Shown here piece after piece: positions 1 through 5,599 of a stretch of 5,599 bases of DNA (positions are counted from its first letter, which is position 1; each line of letters starts with the position of its first letter). Below the pieces are notes generated by a model that was given only the letters and a program-made list of their open reading frames with translations, had not been told where the DNA came from and made no database searches. Location: contig JAJZEJ010000680.1 of NCBI GenBank assembly GCA_021828635.1, positions 1 to 5,599 on the forward strand, in the 5' to 3' direction. Source of the stretch: Chloroflexota bacterium. Its GTDB lineage: Bacteria > Chloroflexota > Ktedonobacteria > Ktedonobacterales > Ktedonobacteraceae. Made by a program: the position numbers and the translations under genes.

Positions 1-2036
1 GATCTGCCACAATCATGCATGACGGCATAGTTGCGTATCTTAACCATGCCTGTCTGCACATCGACCTCAATAATCGCGGCGTGCATGCCGCTGGCAAAAG
101 TCGCGTGTGGCGGACTGAAGTAGCGCACCGCCTCTAAACCAGGCTCCTCTCCTGGTGGTAGCGGTGGTTCGCGGGTCGGTAGCGTCGCTGGCAGATCAGC
201 CGCTGTGGCCCCATAGGCGTAACGAATGGGGTTGGAGATAATCGAGAGCGCGGCCAGCGAGAGACCGCGTGATGGCGCACCCTTAACGCGCACACGCCCA
301 TCGACCAGTTCCAGGTCTTCTGGCGCAACCTCCAGCGCGTAAGCCGCCACTTTCAGCGCCTTTTCTTTGACTGCCTGTGCCGCTAAGCCAGTGGCGTTGC
401 CCGCGACGACTAGAGCGCGACTGGCATACGTACCCGCGCCCCACTGAAAACGTTGTGTATCGCCCGTCGTGACATGTACCTTTTCAATCGGCACCTGCAA
501 GACATCGGCGGCAATCTGCGCGAAGGTCGTGTAATGTCCCTGACCTTGTGTCGAGATGCCGGTGGCGACATGCACTTCGCCGTGATTGTCAATGGAGATG
601 TGTGCGCCCTCGTAAGGGCCAATACCTGTCCCCTCCACATAGCAGCCGATACCGATGCCCAGGTAGCGTCCCTCTGCGCGTGCCTGCTGTTGCTTTTCTT
701 GAAAATTGTCATAATCGATCATCGCTAGCAGGCGTTCCAGACTGGCGGGATAGTTGCCGCTATCGTAGCGTGTAGGCAGGCCATCCTGAAAGACCAGCCC
801 GACATCATAGGGAAACTCTTCCGGCTGAATAAAGTTGCGGCTGCGGATTTCTACGCGGTCGATACCAAGTTGATCGGCGGCATAATCCAGCATACGCTCC
901 ATCGCAAAAACGCCCTGTGGACGACCCGCGCCACGATAAGGGCTGACTGGTGTGCGGTTGGTATAGACGACGGTGGCGTCTGAATAGTACGTCGGTAGCT
1001 TGTAGGGGCCAGGAAGCTGACACGAGGTGATCTGCGGCACGATGATGCCATAGGGGCAGTAGGCTCCGGTATCGTGCCAGAAAATGTCGCGCAAGCCCAG
1101 AATATGCCCGCCATCATCCATCGCCACCGAAATATCGTGCAATTGGCCGCGCTCGTGGTTCGAGGCCAGCATATGCTCGCGCCGATCTTCAATCCACTTG
1201 ACGGGCCGACCAAGTTTTATTGCCGCTAATGGTACCAGTACCTCCTCAGAGTAGAAAAGCATGATCTTGACGCCAAAACCGCCACCGATGTCCGGCGTGG
1301 TGACGCGCACCTTGTCAGTTGGCAAGCCAAAGAGAACAGCCAGGCCGTTGCGAATCGAGATTGGCCCCTGTGTGCTATCCCACACGCTCAGGCTATGCTC
1401 AAAAGCATCGAAACGGGCAATCACACCGCGTGTCTCCAATGGTAAACTGGCACTACGTTCGATGCATACTCGACGCTTGAAGATGTGCGCAGCCTGTGCA
1501 AACGCTGCATCCACATTGCCAACCTGTTGTACCAGATGCGCGGCGATATTATTGGGCGCATCCTCATAGATCTGCGCTGTCTCCGGTGCAGCACCACTCT
1601 CCAGGTCTTGTGGGCTAACAACCGGTAACGGTTCGTAATTAACCTCAATCATCTCAAGTGCGTCCTCGGCGATGTAGCGGTCTGAGGCAACGACGAACGC
1701 AACGGCCTCGCCGACGTAGCGCACGGTATCTTTTGCCAGGGCATAGGCCGTATGCGGATGGGTTAGTGCGGGATGTGGAATGAGCAGTGGCAATGCTTGC
1801 GCTGCTATGCCCATCGTTGCCAAATCCTGATAGGTCAGCACCAGAGCCACACCCTCAAGTGCGATTGCCCGACTCGTATCTATGGAGTGAATACGGGCGT
1901 GAGCATAGGGACTGCGTAAGACGGCGGCATGGAGCATGTCTGGAAGGTCGATGTCATCAATGTAGGTGGCGGAGCCGGTCAGGAAGCGTGGGTCTTCCTT
2001 GCGTGCCACCGGCATGCCAAAAATGTGTGTTGCCAT
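1..2036 (-). CDS. Molybdopterin-binding large subunit of a xanthine dehydrogenase / CoxL-like Mo hydroxylase (3' end outside window)
   Basis: This is the catalytic subunit that binds the molybdopterin cofactor and hydroxylates the substrate. The frame is open from ATG at 2036 to base 1, giving 678 codons. Family members are usually about 770-800 aa, so roughly 100 residues are missing, including the region that normally carries the catalytic glutamate. The N-terminus has the typical start (VARKEDPRFLTGSATYIDDI, about residues 10-29). Cofactor motifs are DIGGGFGVK (249-257), the active-site loop SPYRGAGRP (365-373) and QGQGH (497-501). The loop is the AYRGAGR-like type, not the AYxCSFR loop of true (form I) CO dehydrogenase, so oxidation of CO is unlikely. 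The gene starts 2 bp after the stop of the [2Fe-2S] gene and has a perfect AGGAGG site 7 nt upstream, so it is the third gene of the operon. The substrate is unknown; an N-heterocycle or aldehyde is possible. Confidence 0.95.
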   Translation of the reverse strand, partial: MATHIFGMPVARKEDPRFLTGSATYIDDIDLPDMLHAAVLRSPYAHARIHSIDTSRAIALEGVALVLTYQDLATMGIAAQALPLLIPHPALTHPHTAYALAKDTVRYVGEAVAFVVASDRYIAEDALEMIEVNYEPLPVVSPQDLESGAAPETAQIYEDAPNNIAAHLVQQVGNVDAAFAQAAHIFKRRVCIERSASLPLETRGVIARFDAFEHSLSVWDSTQGPISIRNGLAVLFGLPTDKVRVTTPDIGGGFGVKIMLFYSEEVLVPLAAIKLGRPVKWIEDRREHMLASNHERGQLHDISVAMDDGGHILGLRDIFWHDTGAYCPYGIIVPQITSCQLPGPYKLPTYYSDATVVYTNRTPVSPYRGAGRPQGVFAMERMLDYAADQLGIDRVEIRSRNFIQPEEFPYDVGLVFQDGLPTRYDSGNYPASLERLLAMIDYDNFQEKQQQARAEGRYLGIGIGCYVEGTGIGPYEGAHISIDNHGEVHVATGISTQGQGHYTTFAQIAADVLQVPIEKVHVTTGDTQRFQWGAGTYASRALVVAGNATGLAAQAVKEKALKVAAYALEVAPEDLELVDGRVRVKGAPSRGLSLAALSIISNPIRYAYGATAADLPATLPTREPPLPPGEEPGLEAVRYFSPPHATFASGMHAAIIEVDVQTGMVKIRNYAVMHDCGR

Positions 2037-2038
2037 GC

Positions 2039-2587
2039 TCACACCTCCTCTGCAAATGTTGTTCGCGCTTCATCAATAACTTGATGTTGCAACAGAGAAC
2101 GAACAGCCGCGACGATGCCTTGATAGCCGGTGCATCGGCACAAATTACCGGCTAACTCCTCGCGTATCTCTTCGTCGCTCAACTCCGGTGAGGGATGGTG
2201 CTGCAAGAAGGCGTAGATACTCATCAGGAAGCCAGGCGTGCAATAGCCACATTGCAAGCCATGATATGTGTGTAGCGCCTGCTGAATAGGATGCAATGTG
2301 CCATCTGCTTGTGCTAATCCCTCAACGGTAAGCAGTTCGGCACCATCGGCTTGAATGGCGAATAGCAGGCAGGAACGCACTGATTCGCCGTTAAATAGCA
2401 CTGTGCAGGCACCACACACTCCATGCTCACAGCCGACATGCGTGCCAGTCAGGTGCAGTTCATGGCGCAATACATCGCTCAGTAGCCAGCGTGCCTCTAC
2501 CTGTGTTGTACGCTCGACACCATTGACGCGCAAATGAATCGTGCGTTTCTCCGCCACTTGTACAACATGTTCATCTTGCCTACTCAT
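2039..2587 (-). CDS. [2Fe-2S] iron-sulfur subunit of a xanthine dehydrogenase / CoxS-like Mo hydroxylase
   Basis: This small subunit carries electrons from the Mo site to FAD through two [2Fe-2S] clusters. The 182-aa protein has the expected two-domain order. The N-terminal plant-ferredoxin fold has Cys53, Cys58, Cys61 and Cys73 (CEHGVCGAC, then a cysteine 12 residues on). The C-terminal helical domain has Cys113, Cys116, Cys150 and Cys152 (CGYCTPGF and CRCTGY). All eight ligands are present, so the subunit looks functional. Length is slightly above the usual 150-170 aa because of a short N-terminal lead and a C-terminal tail. ATG 2587 overlaps the TGA of the FAD gene (ATGA), and GGAGG lies 6 nt upstream, which supports this start and translational coupling. 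It is the middle gene of the three-gene operon. Confidence 0.97.
   Translation of the reverse strand: MSRQDEHVVQVAEKRTIHLRVNGVERTTQVEARWLLSDVLRHELHLTGTHVGCEHGVCGACTVLFNGESVRSCLLFAIQADGAELLTVEGLAQADGTLHPIQQALHTYHGLQCGYCTPGFLMSIYAFLQHHPSPELSDEEIREELAGNLCRCTGYQGIVAAVRSLLQHQVIDEARTTFAEEV
2044..2049 (-). promoter_or_regulatory. Ribosome binding site of the Mo subunit
   Basis: AGGAGG on the minus strand with a 7-nt spacer to ATG 2036. It lies inside the last codons of the preceding [2Fe-2S] gene and fixes the start of the large subunit, suggesting coupled translation. Confidence 0.8.
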
Positions 2588-3492
2588 TGCTTCCCTCCAT
2601 CGCTTTGTTGAGCGTGTTGCTGTGCGCGTTCGCAGGCCAGTTGCAAACTGCGTTCGATCAGCACACCAGCTACGTTGCGCCGATACATTGCTGAGGCATG
2701 AATATCATCGTGAGGTTCAAGTCTGGCGCTGACCAATTTTGCCGCTTCCTTAAATATTGCCGCACTGGTATATTTACCGTGTAGTTGTTGCTCGGCCTCT
2801 GTTGCCCGTATCGGTGTTGCCCCAACGCCAATTAGCGCGAGATGCACCTCGGCGATGCTATCATTGTCGGCAAGTGTTACCTGTGTTGCCACGCCCACTA
2901 ACGCGAAATCGCCGTGACGACGGCATATCTCTAAAAATGCTGCGCCAGTGCGCAGAGGTGCGCTGGGAAACCAGACTTCGGTAAGCAGTTCATGGCTGTG
3001 CAGGTCGGTTTGCAGTTCGCTGACGAAAAGATTTTCGACGGCAATAACACGGCTGGATGCTTGCGACTCGACGCGCACGTGTCCACCTAAAGCTAATAGG
3101 ACGCCAGGAAGTTCCGCCGCCGGGTCGGCATGGGCCAGTGAGCCACACACGGTGCCACGTGAACGAATAGGTGGGTGTCCGACCAATGGCATAGCTTCGG
3201 CCAGTAGGGGACAGAGCCGACGCACAAGGGCTGAACGTTCGACCTCACGATGGCGAGTTAGTGCGCCAATTGTCAAGCCGTCCCGTTCTCCATGCTCTTC
3301 ACGAATGTAGGCCAGTTCGGTGAGGTGATTGATGTCTACGAGATGCGCTGGCTGTGTCAATCGCATATTGAGCAAGGGAACAAGGCTCTGTCCCCCTGCC
3401 AGTATCTTTGCATCGTCGTCATAGGCGCTGAGCAAAGCGAGTGCCTCGTTGCGTGAAACCGGGTCATGATAGGTAAAGCGCGGTGGTTTCAT
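2584..3492 (-). CDS. FAD-binding subunit of a xanthine dehydrogenase / CoxM-like Mo hydroxylase
   Basis: This is the medium subunit that accepts electrons from the iron-sulfur clusters on FAD and passes them to the final acceptor. From ATG 3492 it is 302 aa, close to the usual 280-300 aa. Two FAD-binding loops are clear: AGGQSLVPLLNMRL (residues 32-45) and RGTVCGSLAHADPAAELP (112-129). A C-terminal CoxM-type domain follows. ATG 3492 is preferred because GGAGGT lies 7 nt upstream and the protein then begins MKPPRFTYHDP, as family members do. An upstream in-frame ATG at 3537 would add 15 residues but has only a weak ribosome site and borders the palindromic repeat. This is the first gene of the Mo hydroxylase operon; its stop overlaps the start of the [2Fe-2S] gene by 4 bp. 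The large-subunit active-site loop argues against a true CO dehydrogenase. Confidence 0.96.
   Translation of the reverse strand: MKPPRFTYHDPVSRNEALALLSAYDDDAKILAGGQSLVPLLNMRLTQPAHLVDINHLTELAYIREEHGERDGLTIGALTRHREVERSALVRRLCPLLAEAMPLVGHPPIRSRGTVCGSLAHADPAAELPGVLLALGGHVRVESQASSRVIAVENLFVSELQTDLHSHELLTEVWFPSAPLRTGAAFLEICRRHGDFALVGVATQVTLADNDSIAEVHLALIGVGATPIRATEAEQQLHGKYTSAAIFKEAAKLVSARLEPHDDIHASAMYRRNVAGVLIERSLQLACERAQQHAQQSDGGKQ
2594..2598 (-). promoter_or_regulatory. Ribosome binding site of the [2Fe-2S] subunit
   Basis: GGAGG on the minus strand, 6 nt before ATG 2587, within the 3' end of the FAD-subunit gene. Confidence 0.7.
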
Positions 3493-3499
3493 TCGTGCC

Positions 3500-3505
3500 A
3501 CCTCC
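3500..3505 (-). promoter_or_regulatory. Ribosome binding site deciding the start of the FAD subunit
   Basis: GGAGGT on the minus strand with a 7-nt spacer to ATG 3492. It is the reason for choosing that start over the longer ATG 3537. Confidence 0.75.
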
Positions 3506-3544
3506 GGTTCTGCTTCTATTACTACGTTAACCTTCATATGAACT

Positions 3545-3617
3545 CGTAGGGGTGTGATTTATCACGCCCTGCTCGCCACTCGACGGGTACGCGGGCGTGA
3601 TGAATCACGCCCCTACG
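3545..3617. repeat. Nested palindromic repeat: 25-bp inverted arms, each itself a palindrome
   Basis: The arms 3545-3569 and 3593-3617 are inverted copies matching at 23 of 25 positions, separated by 23 bp. Each arm holds its own dyad: GGGTGTGAT/ATCACGCCC at 3550-3569 and a perfect GGGCGTGAT/ATCACGCCC at 3593-3612, each with a 2-nt centre. In a plus-strand RNA the two mismatches become G-U pairs; in a minus-strand RNA they are A-C. No T-run follows on either side, so this is not a standard intrinsic terminator. It fills most of the 140-bp gap between the cyclase-family gene and the Mo hydroxylase operon. The design resembles REP/MITE-type dispersed elements, but copy number cannot be judged from one window. 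It may also limit or stabilise read-through RNA between the two units. Confidence 0.8.
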
Positions 3618-3632
3618 GGTCAGGTAATGGAT

Positions 3633-4442
3633 TTATTCTTCGACATAGGCCACGATGCGGCAGAAGGCAGCTTCACCACCCTTGAAGCGCCACGGGTAGC
3701 AGCCGATCCATACGCGCTGATCGAGTACCTGATCAATCTCGCCGCCGACGTTCTCGGCATGAAAGACGAGATGCGGGAAGAGATGAATGTGCATAACCTG
3801 ATAATCCTCGGTAGGAAATATCTCCGTTAATGGTTTGCCTAATGCCTTTTCGGCCTGTATCGCCAGATCGGGGCGCAATGTGCGAATTACCGTATTCATG
3901 GGGTGATCCATCGAACCGGCATCGACAGCGAGCCAGGAGATGCCGCGTTCCAGCACCCAATCAGCGAACTCGCGTGTGGGGCCGGGATGTTTGATGAAAT
4001 AGCGCGTCTCGTCCGCCTGATTCTCGCCTGCCCAATTGCTCGGATAATACTTGTGATAGCCGGTATGCACAAAAAGAATGTCACCGCGTTCAATATGAAT
4101 GCCCGTTTTGCGTTCCCAATCCTCGAAATGCTGAGATGTATAGATGCCGTAATCGCCGATGCCCATCTTCTCCAGGTCTACAATTACTGCCGGGCCAAAG
4201 AGCTTGTTGATCGGAATACTGCCGATATCCTGCCCATTGGTGATGAAGTGTAGAGGGGCGTCGAGATGGGTACCGACATGGAGTGTGGAGGCGATATGCT
4301 GACCACCAGCCTTATCGAAGGCCACGCGCTTGACCCATTTGATGGTTGGACCCTCATAGGTGGCAAAGCCGGGTGTATGCATATCCCAATCTTGCGATAG
4401 GTCCAGAACGCGCACATTACGTAAGTCAACAGGATGAACCAT
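3633..4442 (-). CDS. Cyclase family protein (kynurenine formamidase / isatin hydrolase-like metal-dependent hydrolase)
   Basis: This 269-aa cytosolic enzyme has the signature HVGTHLDAPLHF (residues 55-66). By family knowledge His55, His59 and Asp61 are metal ligands and His65 is the likely catalytic base. Also visible are VDAGSMDHP (173-181) and the late HAEN segment (228-231) matching the conserved EN motif of the family. Known members hydrolyse amide bonds in N-formylkynurenine or in the isatin ring, so a cyclic amide or formamide substrate is plausible but not shown. Length is a little above the 210-260 aa typical of KynB-like proteins. No signal peptide or membrane segment is seen. The start ATG 4442 has AAGGAG 8 nt upstream. 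It lies upstream of the Mo hydroxylase genes on the same strand, 140 bp away, and is divergent from the DUF2877/FdrA genes, suggesting a shared pathway. Confidence 0.93.
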   Translation of the reverse strand: MVHPVDLRNVRVLDLSQDWDMHTPGFATYEGPTIKWVKRVAFDKAGGQHIASTLHVGTHLDAPLHFITNGQDIGSIPINKLFGPAVIVDLEKMGIGDYGIYTSQHFEDWERKTGIHIERGDILFVHTGYHKYYPSNWAGENQADETRYFIKHPGPTREFADWVLERGISWLAVDAGSMDHPMNTVIRTLRPDLAIQAEKALGKPLTEIFPTEDYQVMHIHLFPHLVFHAENVGGEIDQVLDQRVWIGCYPWRFKGGEAAFCRIVAYVEE

Positions 4443-4450
4443 GTCGTTGT

Positions 4451-4456
4451 CTCCTT
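4451..4456 (-). promoter_or_regulatory. Ribosome binding site of the cyclase-family gene
   Basis: AAGGAG on the minus strand, 8 nt before ATG 4442; it supports this start. Confidence 0.7.
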
Positions 4457-4471
4457 CTTATCATGGATGAA

Positions 4472-4500
4472 GTATCAAAAACCAGCATGCAGTATGATAC
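4472..4500. repeat. Short dyads in the divergent spacer (GTATCA...TGATAC)
   Basis: GTATCA (4472-4477) and TGATAC (4495-4500) form 6-bp inverted arms around a 17-bp spacer. The right arm also lies in the 9-bp palindrome GTATGATAC (4492-4500). They sit between the divergent start codons, where an operator would be expected. The arms are short enough to arise by chance. Confidence 0.3.
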
Positions 4501-4505
4501 CATAT

Positions 4506-4521
4506 TGTTATTATAATAACA
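4506..4521. promoter_or_regulatory. 16-bp perfect palindrome with embedded TATAAT: candidate operator/promoter core
   Basis: TGTTATTATAATAACA is a perfect palindrome. Because it is symmetric, it gives TATAAT on the plus strand (4512-4517) and on the minus strand (4515-4510). It lies 11 bp before ATG 4533 of the DUF2877 gene and 63 bp before ATG 4442 of the cyclase gene. A plus-strand promoter here would leave only a few bases of leader. No convincing -35 box is seen at the right distance for either strand, so activator-dependent transcription or a pure operator role are alternatives. Confidence 0.45.
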
Positions 4522-4532
4522 GGTAAGCGCCT

Positions 4533-4922
4533 ATGTCTTTTGAGATTCCGGCTCTTGATTGCAGCCGTTCCGTACAAATATTCCTGCAAAAAACAACACG
4601 CTGTGGCATCGTCCATAGTGTCTTTCACCGCGCCATCAATCTCGCGTTTGATGACACTCTCATTGTCCTGTTGAGTGCGGAACAGCCACGTATGCCCAAC
4701 GGTATTCGCATTCCTGCTAATGTTTTTGTCACATTGGTAAAACTGGTGTATGAAGGGGTGGATGTGCAAATCCAGCCATGTGATACCTGTTGGGAACCGC
4801 ACCCACCTGTCGCATCGTGCCATTGGCAACATGAAATTGTGGCACAACATGTCTCTATGCTTATCCGTGATCTCCCAGGCTACTTGCCATCCGAGGGTCT
4901 GGCTCCATTGTTCGGTCTTTAG
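4533..4922 (+). CDS. N-terminal half of a DUF2877 (AllH/YlbF-like) protein, ended by an in-frame TAG
   Basis: The 129-aa product matches the N-terminal part of DUF2877, the family of E. coli YlbF/AllH linked to oxamate carbamoyltransferase in anaerobic allantoin use. The recognisable stretch is GIVHSVFHRAINLAFDD (residues 25-41) followed by a hydrophobic strand and PNGI (55-58). The reading frame then stops at TAG 4920-4922, but the same frame continues at once with the rest of the family. Without this stop the protein would be 298 aa, near the normal 270-300 aa. The ribosome site is weak (AGGTAA 9 nt ahead). It may be a recent pseudogene, a sequencing error, or a gene read through the stop. 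The family call is firm; whether a functional product is made is not. Confidence 0.8.
   Translation: MSFEIPALDCSRSVQIFLQKTTRCGIVHSVFHRAINLAFDDTLIVLLSAEQPRMPNGIRIPANVFVTLVKLVYEGVDVQIQPCDTCWEPHPPVASCHWQHEIVAQHVSMLIRDLPGYLPSEGLAPLFGL
4920..4922 (+). other. In-frame amber codon interrupting the DUF2877 gene
   Basis: TAG separates two parts of one protein family in the same reading frame, with no insertion or deletion needed to join them. A single base change from a Gln, Trp, Tyr, Glu, Lys, Leu or Ser codon would create it. Confidence 0.85.
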
Positions 4923-4931
4923 ATCGCTGGC

Positions 4932-5429
4932 ATGGCAATACCTGCAACGCCTCTTGCGCGTGTAGCGTTGCCCCTGTTGTATCAATTGGCATGGGCAAGC
5001 TGGCAACAGGATCGGGCTATGCTGGCAACGGCGGTGGGCAAGCTAGCAGGACTGGGGCCAGGACTGACGCCATCAGGCGATGATGTGCTAGGCGGCTTTG
5101 CGGCGGTTATGGCACTGCTCAGCCCATATCTGAGCAGTGATGGTCATGAGCGTGTATGGATTGCGGAATTGATAGCTCAGATAGCGGGGCCGCGTACTAC
5201 GCTGATTAGCCGTGTACTGCTGGATTACGCGGCAAAAGGCGAGGTAGCGGAGCAGATTGGCGATCTGCTGCTAGCACTCGCTCGACCATTACGTGGGCAG
5301 GCCGCAGTATGGCAAGCGGCACAGTGTGTGCTGGCTTTTGGCGCTACGTCGGGTGCAGATACCTTATTTGGCATACTGCTTGCGTTGCGCGTGCTGGAGG
5401 GCGGTTTTGACGATTGCCATATGATATAG
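4932..5429 (+). CDS. C-terminal half of the DUF2877 (AllH/YlbF-like) protein
   Basis: This 165-aa stretch continues the frame of the upstream half, nine bases after its TAG. It carries the strongest family signature, GLGPGLTPSGDDVLGG (residues 40-55), and the C-terminal segment GATSGADTLFGILLAL typical of DUF2877. The ATG at 4932 is simply the first Met after the stop; no Shine-Dalgarno site precedes it. Separate translation would therefore depend on re-initiation after the nearby TAG. The frame is otherwise clean to its own TAG at 5427-5429, which suggests a recent lesion or a product still made in some way. The following fdrA-like gene starts 55 bp later on the same strand. In E. coli the homologues fdrA, ylbE and ylbF are neighbours, which supports the assignment. 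Confidence 0.8.
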   Translation: MAIPATPLARVALPLLYQLAWASWQQDRAMLATAVGKLAGLGPGLTPSGDDVLGGFAAVMALLSPYLSSDGHERVWIAELIAQIAGPRTTLISRVLLDYAAKGEVAEQIGDLLLALARPLRGQAAVWQAAQCVLAFGATSGADTLFGILLALRVLEGGFDDCHMI

Positions 5430-5470
5430 TAATGCAATAATTGGTTCTAGTATGCTATGGCAACATAAGT

Positions 5471-5476
5471 GGGAGG
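5471..5476 (+). promoter_or_regulatory. Ribosome binding site of the fdrA-like gene
   Basis: GGGAGG with an 8-nt spacer to ATG 5485, much stronger than the site before the DUF2877 gene. The 5430-5484 spacer shows no terminator, so co-transcription is likely. Confidence 0.7.
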
Positions 5477-5484
5477 CTGCTCTG

Positions 5485-5599
5485 ATGGTCATACGAACGC
5501 TACTCAAGCGTCATGCCTATTACGACTCGATTACGCTCATGCTACTGGCGCAAGAGATCAAAAAGTTGGACGATGTAGAGGATGTTGGTGCTGTTATGG
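5485..5599 (+). CDS. fdrA: FdrA (AllF)-like protein, N-terminus only (runs off window)
   Basis: Only 38 codons are visible, starting MVIRTLLKRHAYYDSITLML. The K-R/K-x-x-Y/F-x-DS-x-x-LM pattern and the later GAVM are those of the FdrA N-terminus, where family members continue into MMGT. FdrA resembles the succinyl-CoA synthetase alpha/beta fold and in E. coli forms part of the oxamate carbamoyltransferase set with YlbE (DUF1116) and YlbF (DUF2877). Its position 55 bp after a DUF2877 gene on the same strand independently supports the call. A DUF1116 gene and a carbamate kinase would be expected further right. Start ATG 5485 is backed by GGGAGG. Confidence is limited by the short fragment; the catalytic part is not visible. 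Confidence 0.8.
   Translation, partial: MVIRTLLKRHAYYDSITLMLLAQEIKKLDDVEDVGAVM

Noticed and set aside
851..1213. Minus-strand frame of 120 aa and other short frames across 134-2155
   Set aside because: They are out-of-phase shadows of the large Mo subunit, whose frame is open from 2036 to base 1 and carries all the cofactor motifs.
3545..3617. Intrinsic terminator after the cyclase-family gene
   Set aside because: The stem is strong but no T-run follows it on the minus strand, and the nested symmetry suits a repeat element better.
3545..3617. CRISPR-like repeat
   Set aside because: There are only two copies and they are inverted, not direct, with no series of spacers.
3597..3830. Plus-strand frame of 77 aa
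   Set aside because: It is antisense to the C-terminal part of the cyclase-family gene and starts inside the palindromic repeat, with no family resemblance.
4461..5006. Long minus-strand frame (181 aa) opposite the DUF2877 gene
   Set aside because: It lies antisense to a stretch with clear DUF2877 motifs, covers the divergent control region, and has no recognisable domain or ribosome site. It is a shadow frame.
4533..5429. Frameshift in the DUF2877 gene
   Set aside because: Both halves are in the same reading frame; only a substitution-type stop codon separates them.

Overview
The window holds part of a catabolic gene cluster from a bacterium. It has moderate GC content and strong Shine-Dalgarno sites (AGGAGG/GGAGG types). 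The gene types and the short palindromic repeat between genes would fit a soil or heterotrophic Chloroflexota such as Ktedonobacteria. That placement is only an impression and was not tested.

Layout. The left two thirds (1-3492) is a tightly packed minus-strand operon for a three-subunit molybdenum hydroxylase of the xanthine dehydrogenase / CO-dehydrogenase-like family. In transcription order it encodes the FAD subunit (about 302 aa), the [2Fe-2S] subunit (182 aa) and the molybdopterin subunit (678 codons visible, C-terminus beyond base 1). The first two genes overlap by 4 bp (ATGA) and the last two are 2 bp apart. Upstream on the same strand, after a 140-bp gap with a nested palindromic repeat, lies a 269-aa metal-dependent hydrolase of the cyclase / kynurenine formamidase-like family (3633-4442). 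A 90-bp divergent spacer follows (4443-4532), with a 16-bp perfect AT-rich palindrome and a TATAAT box. On the plus strand come an AllH/YlbF-type DUF2877 gene cut by an in-frame TAG (4533-5429) and the start of an FdrA (AllF)-like gene (5485 to the window end).

How the genes may work together. The molybdenum hydroxylase would hydroxylate an aromatic N-heterocycle or aldehyde, passing electrons from Mo through two [2Fe-2S] clusters to FAD. The cyclase-family enzyme could hydrolyse a resulting cyclic amide or formamide. DUF2877 and FdrA belong to the set associated in E. coli with anaerobic allantoin/oxamate use (oxamate carbamoyltransferase). The joint reading is therefore breakdown of a purine-like or other N-heterocyclic compound as a nitrogen source. 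This is inference from gene families and adjacency; no substrate can be read from the sequence.

No tRNA, rRNA, CRISPR array, transposase or stretch over 300 bp without a gene was seen. The most notable points are the nonsense-interrupted DUF2877 gene, the nested inverted repeat at 3545-3617, and the palindromic control region between the divergent units.
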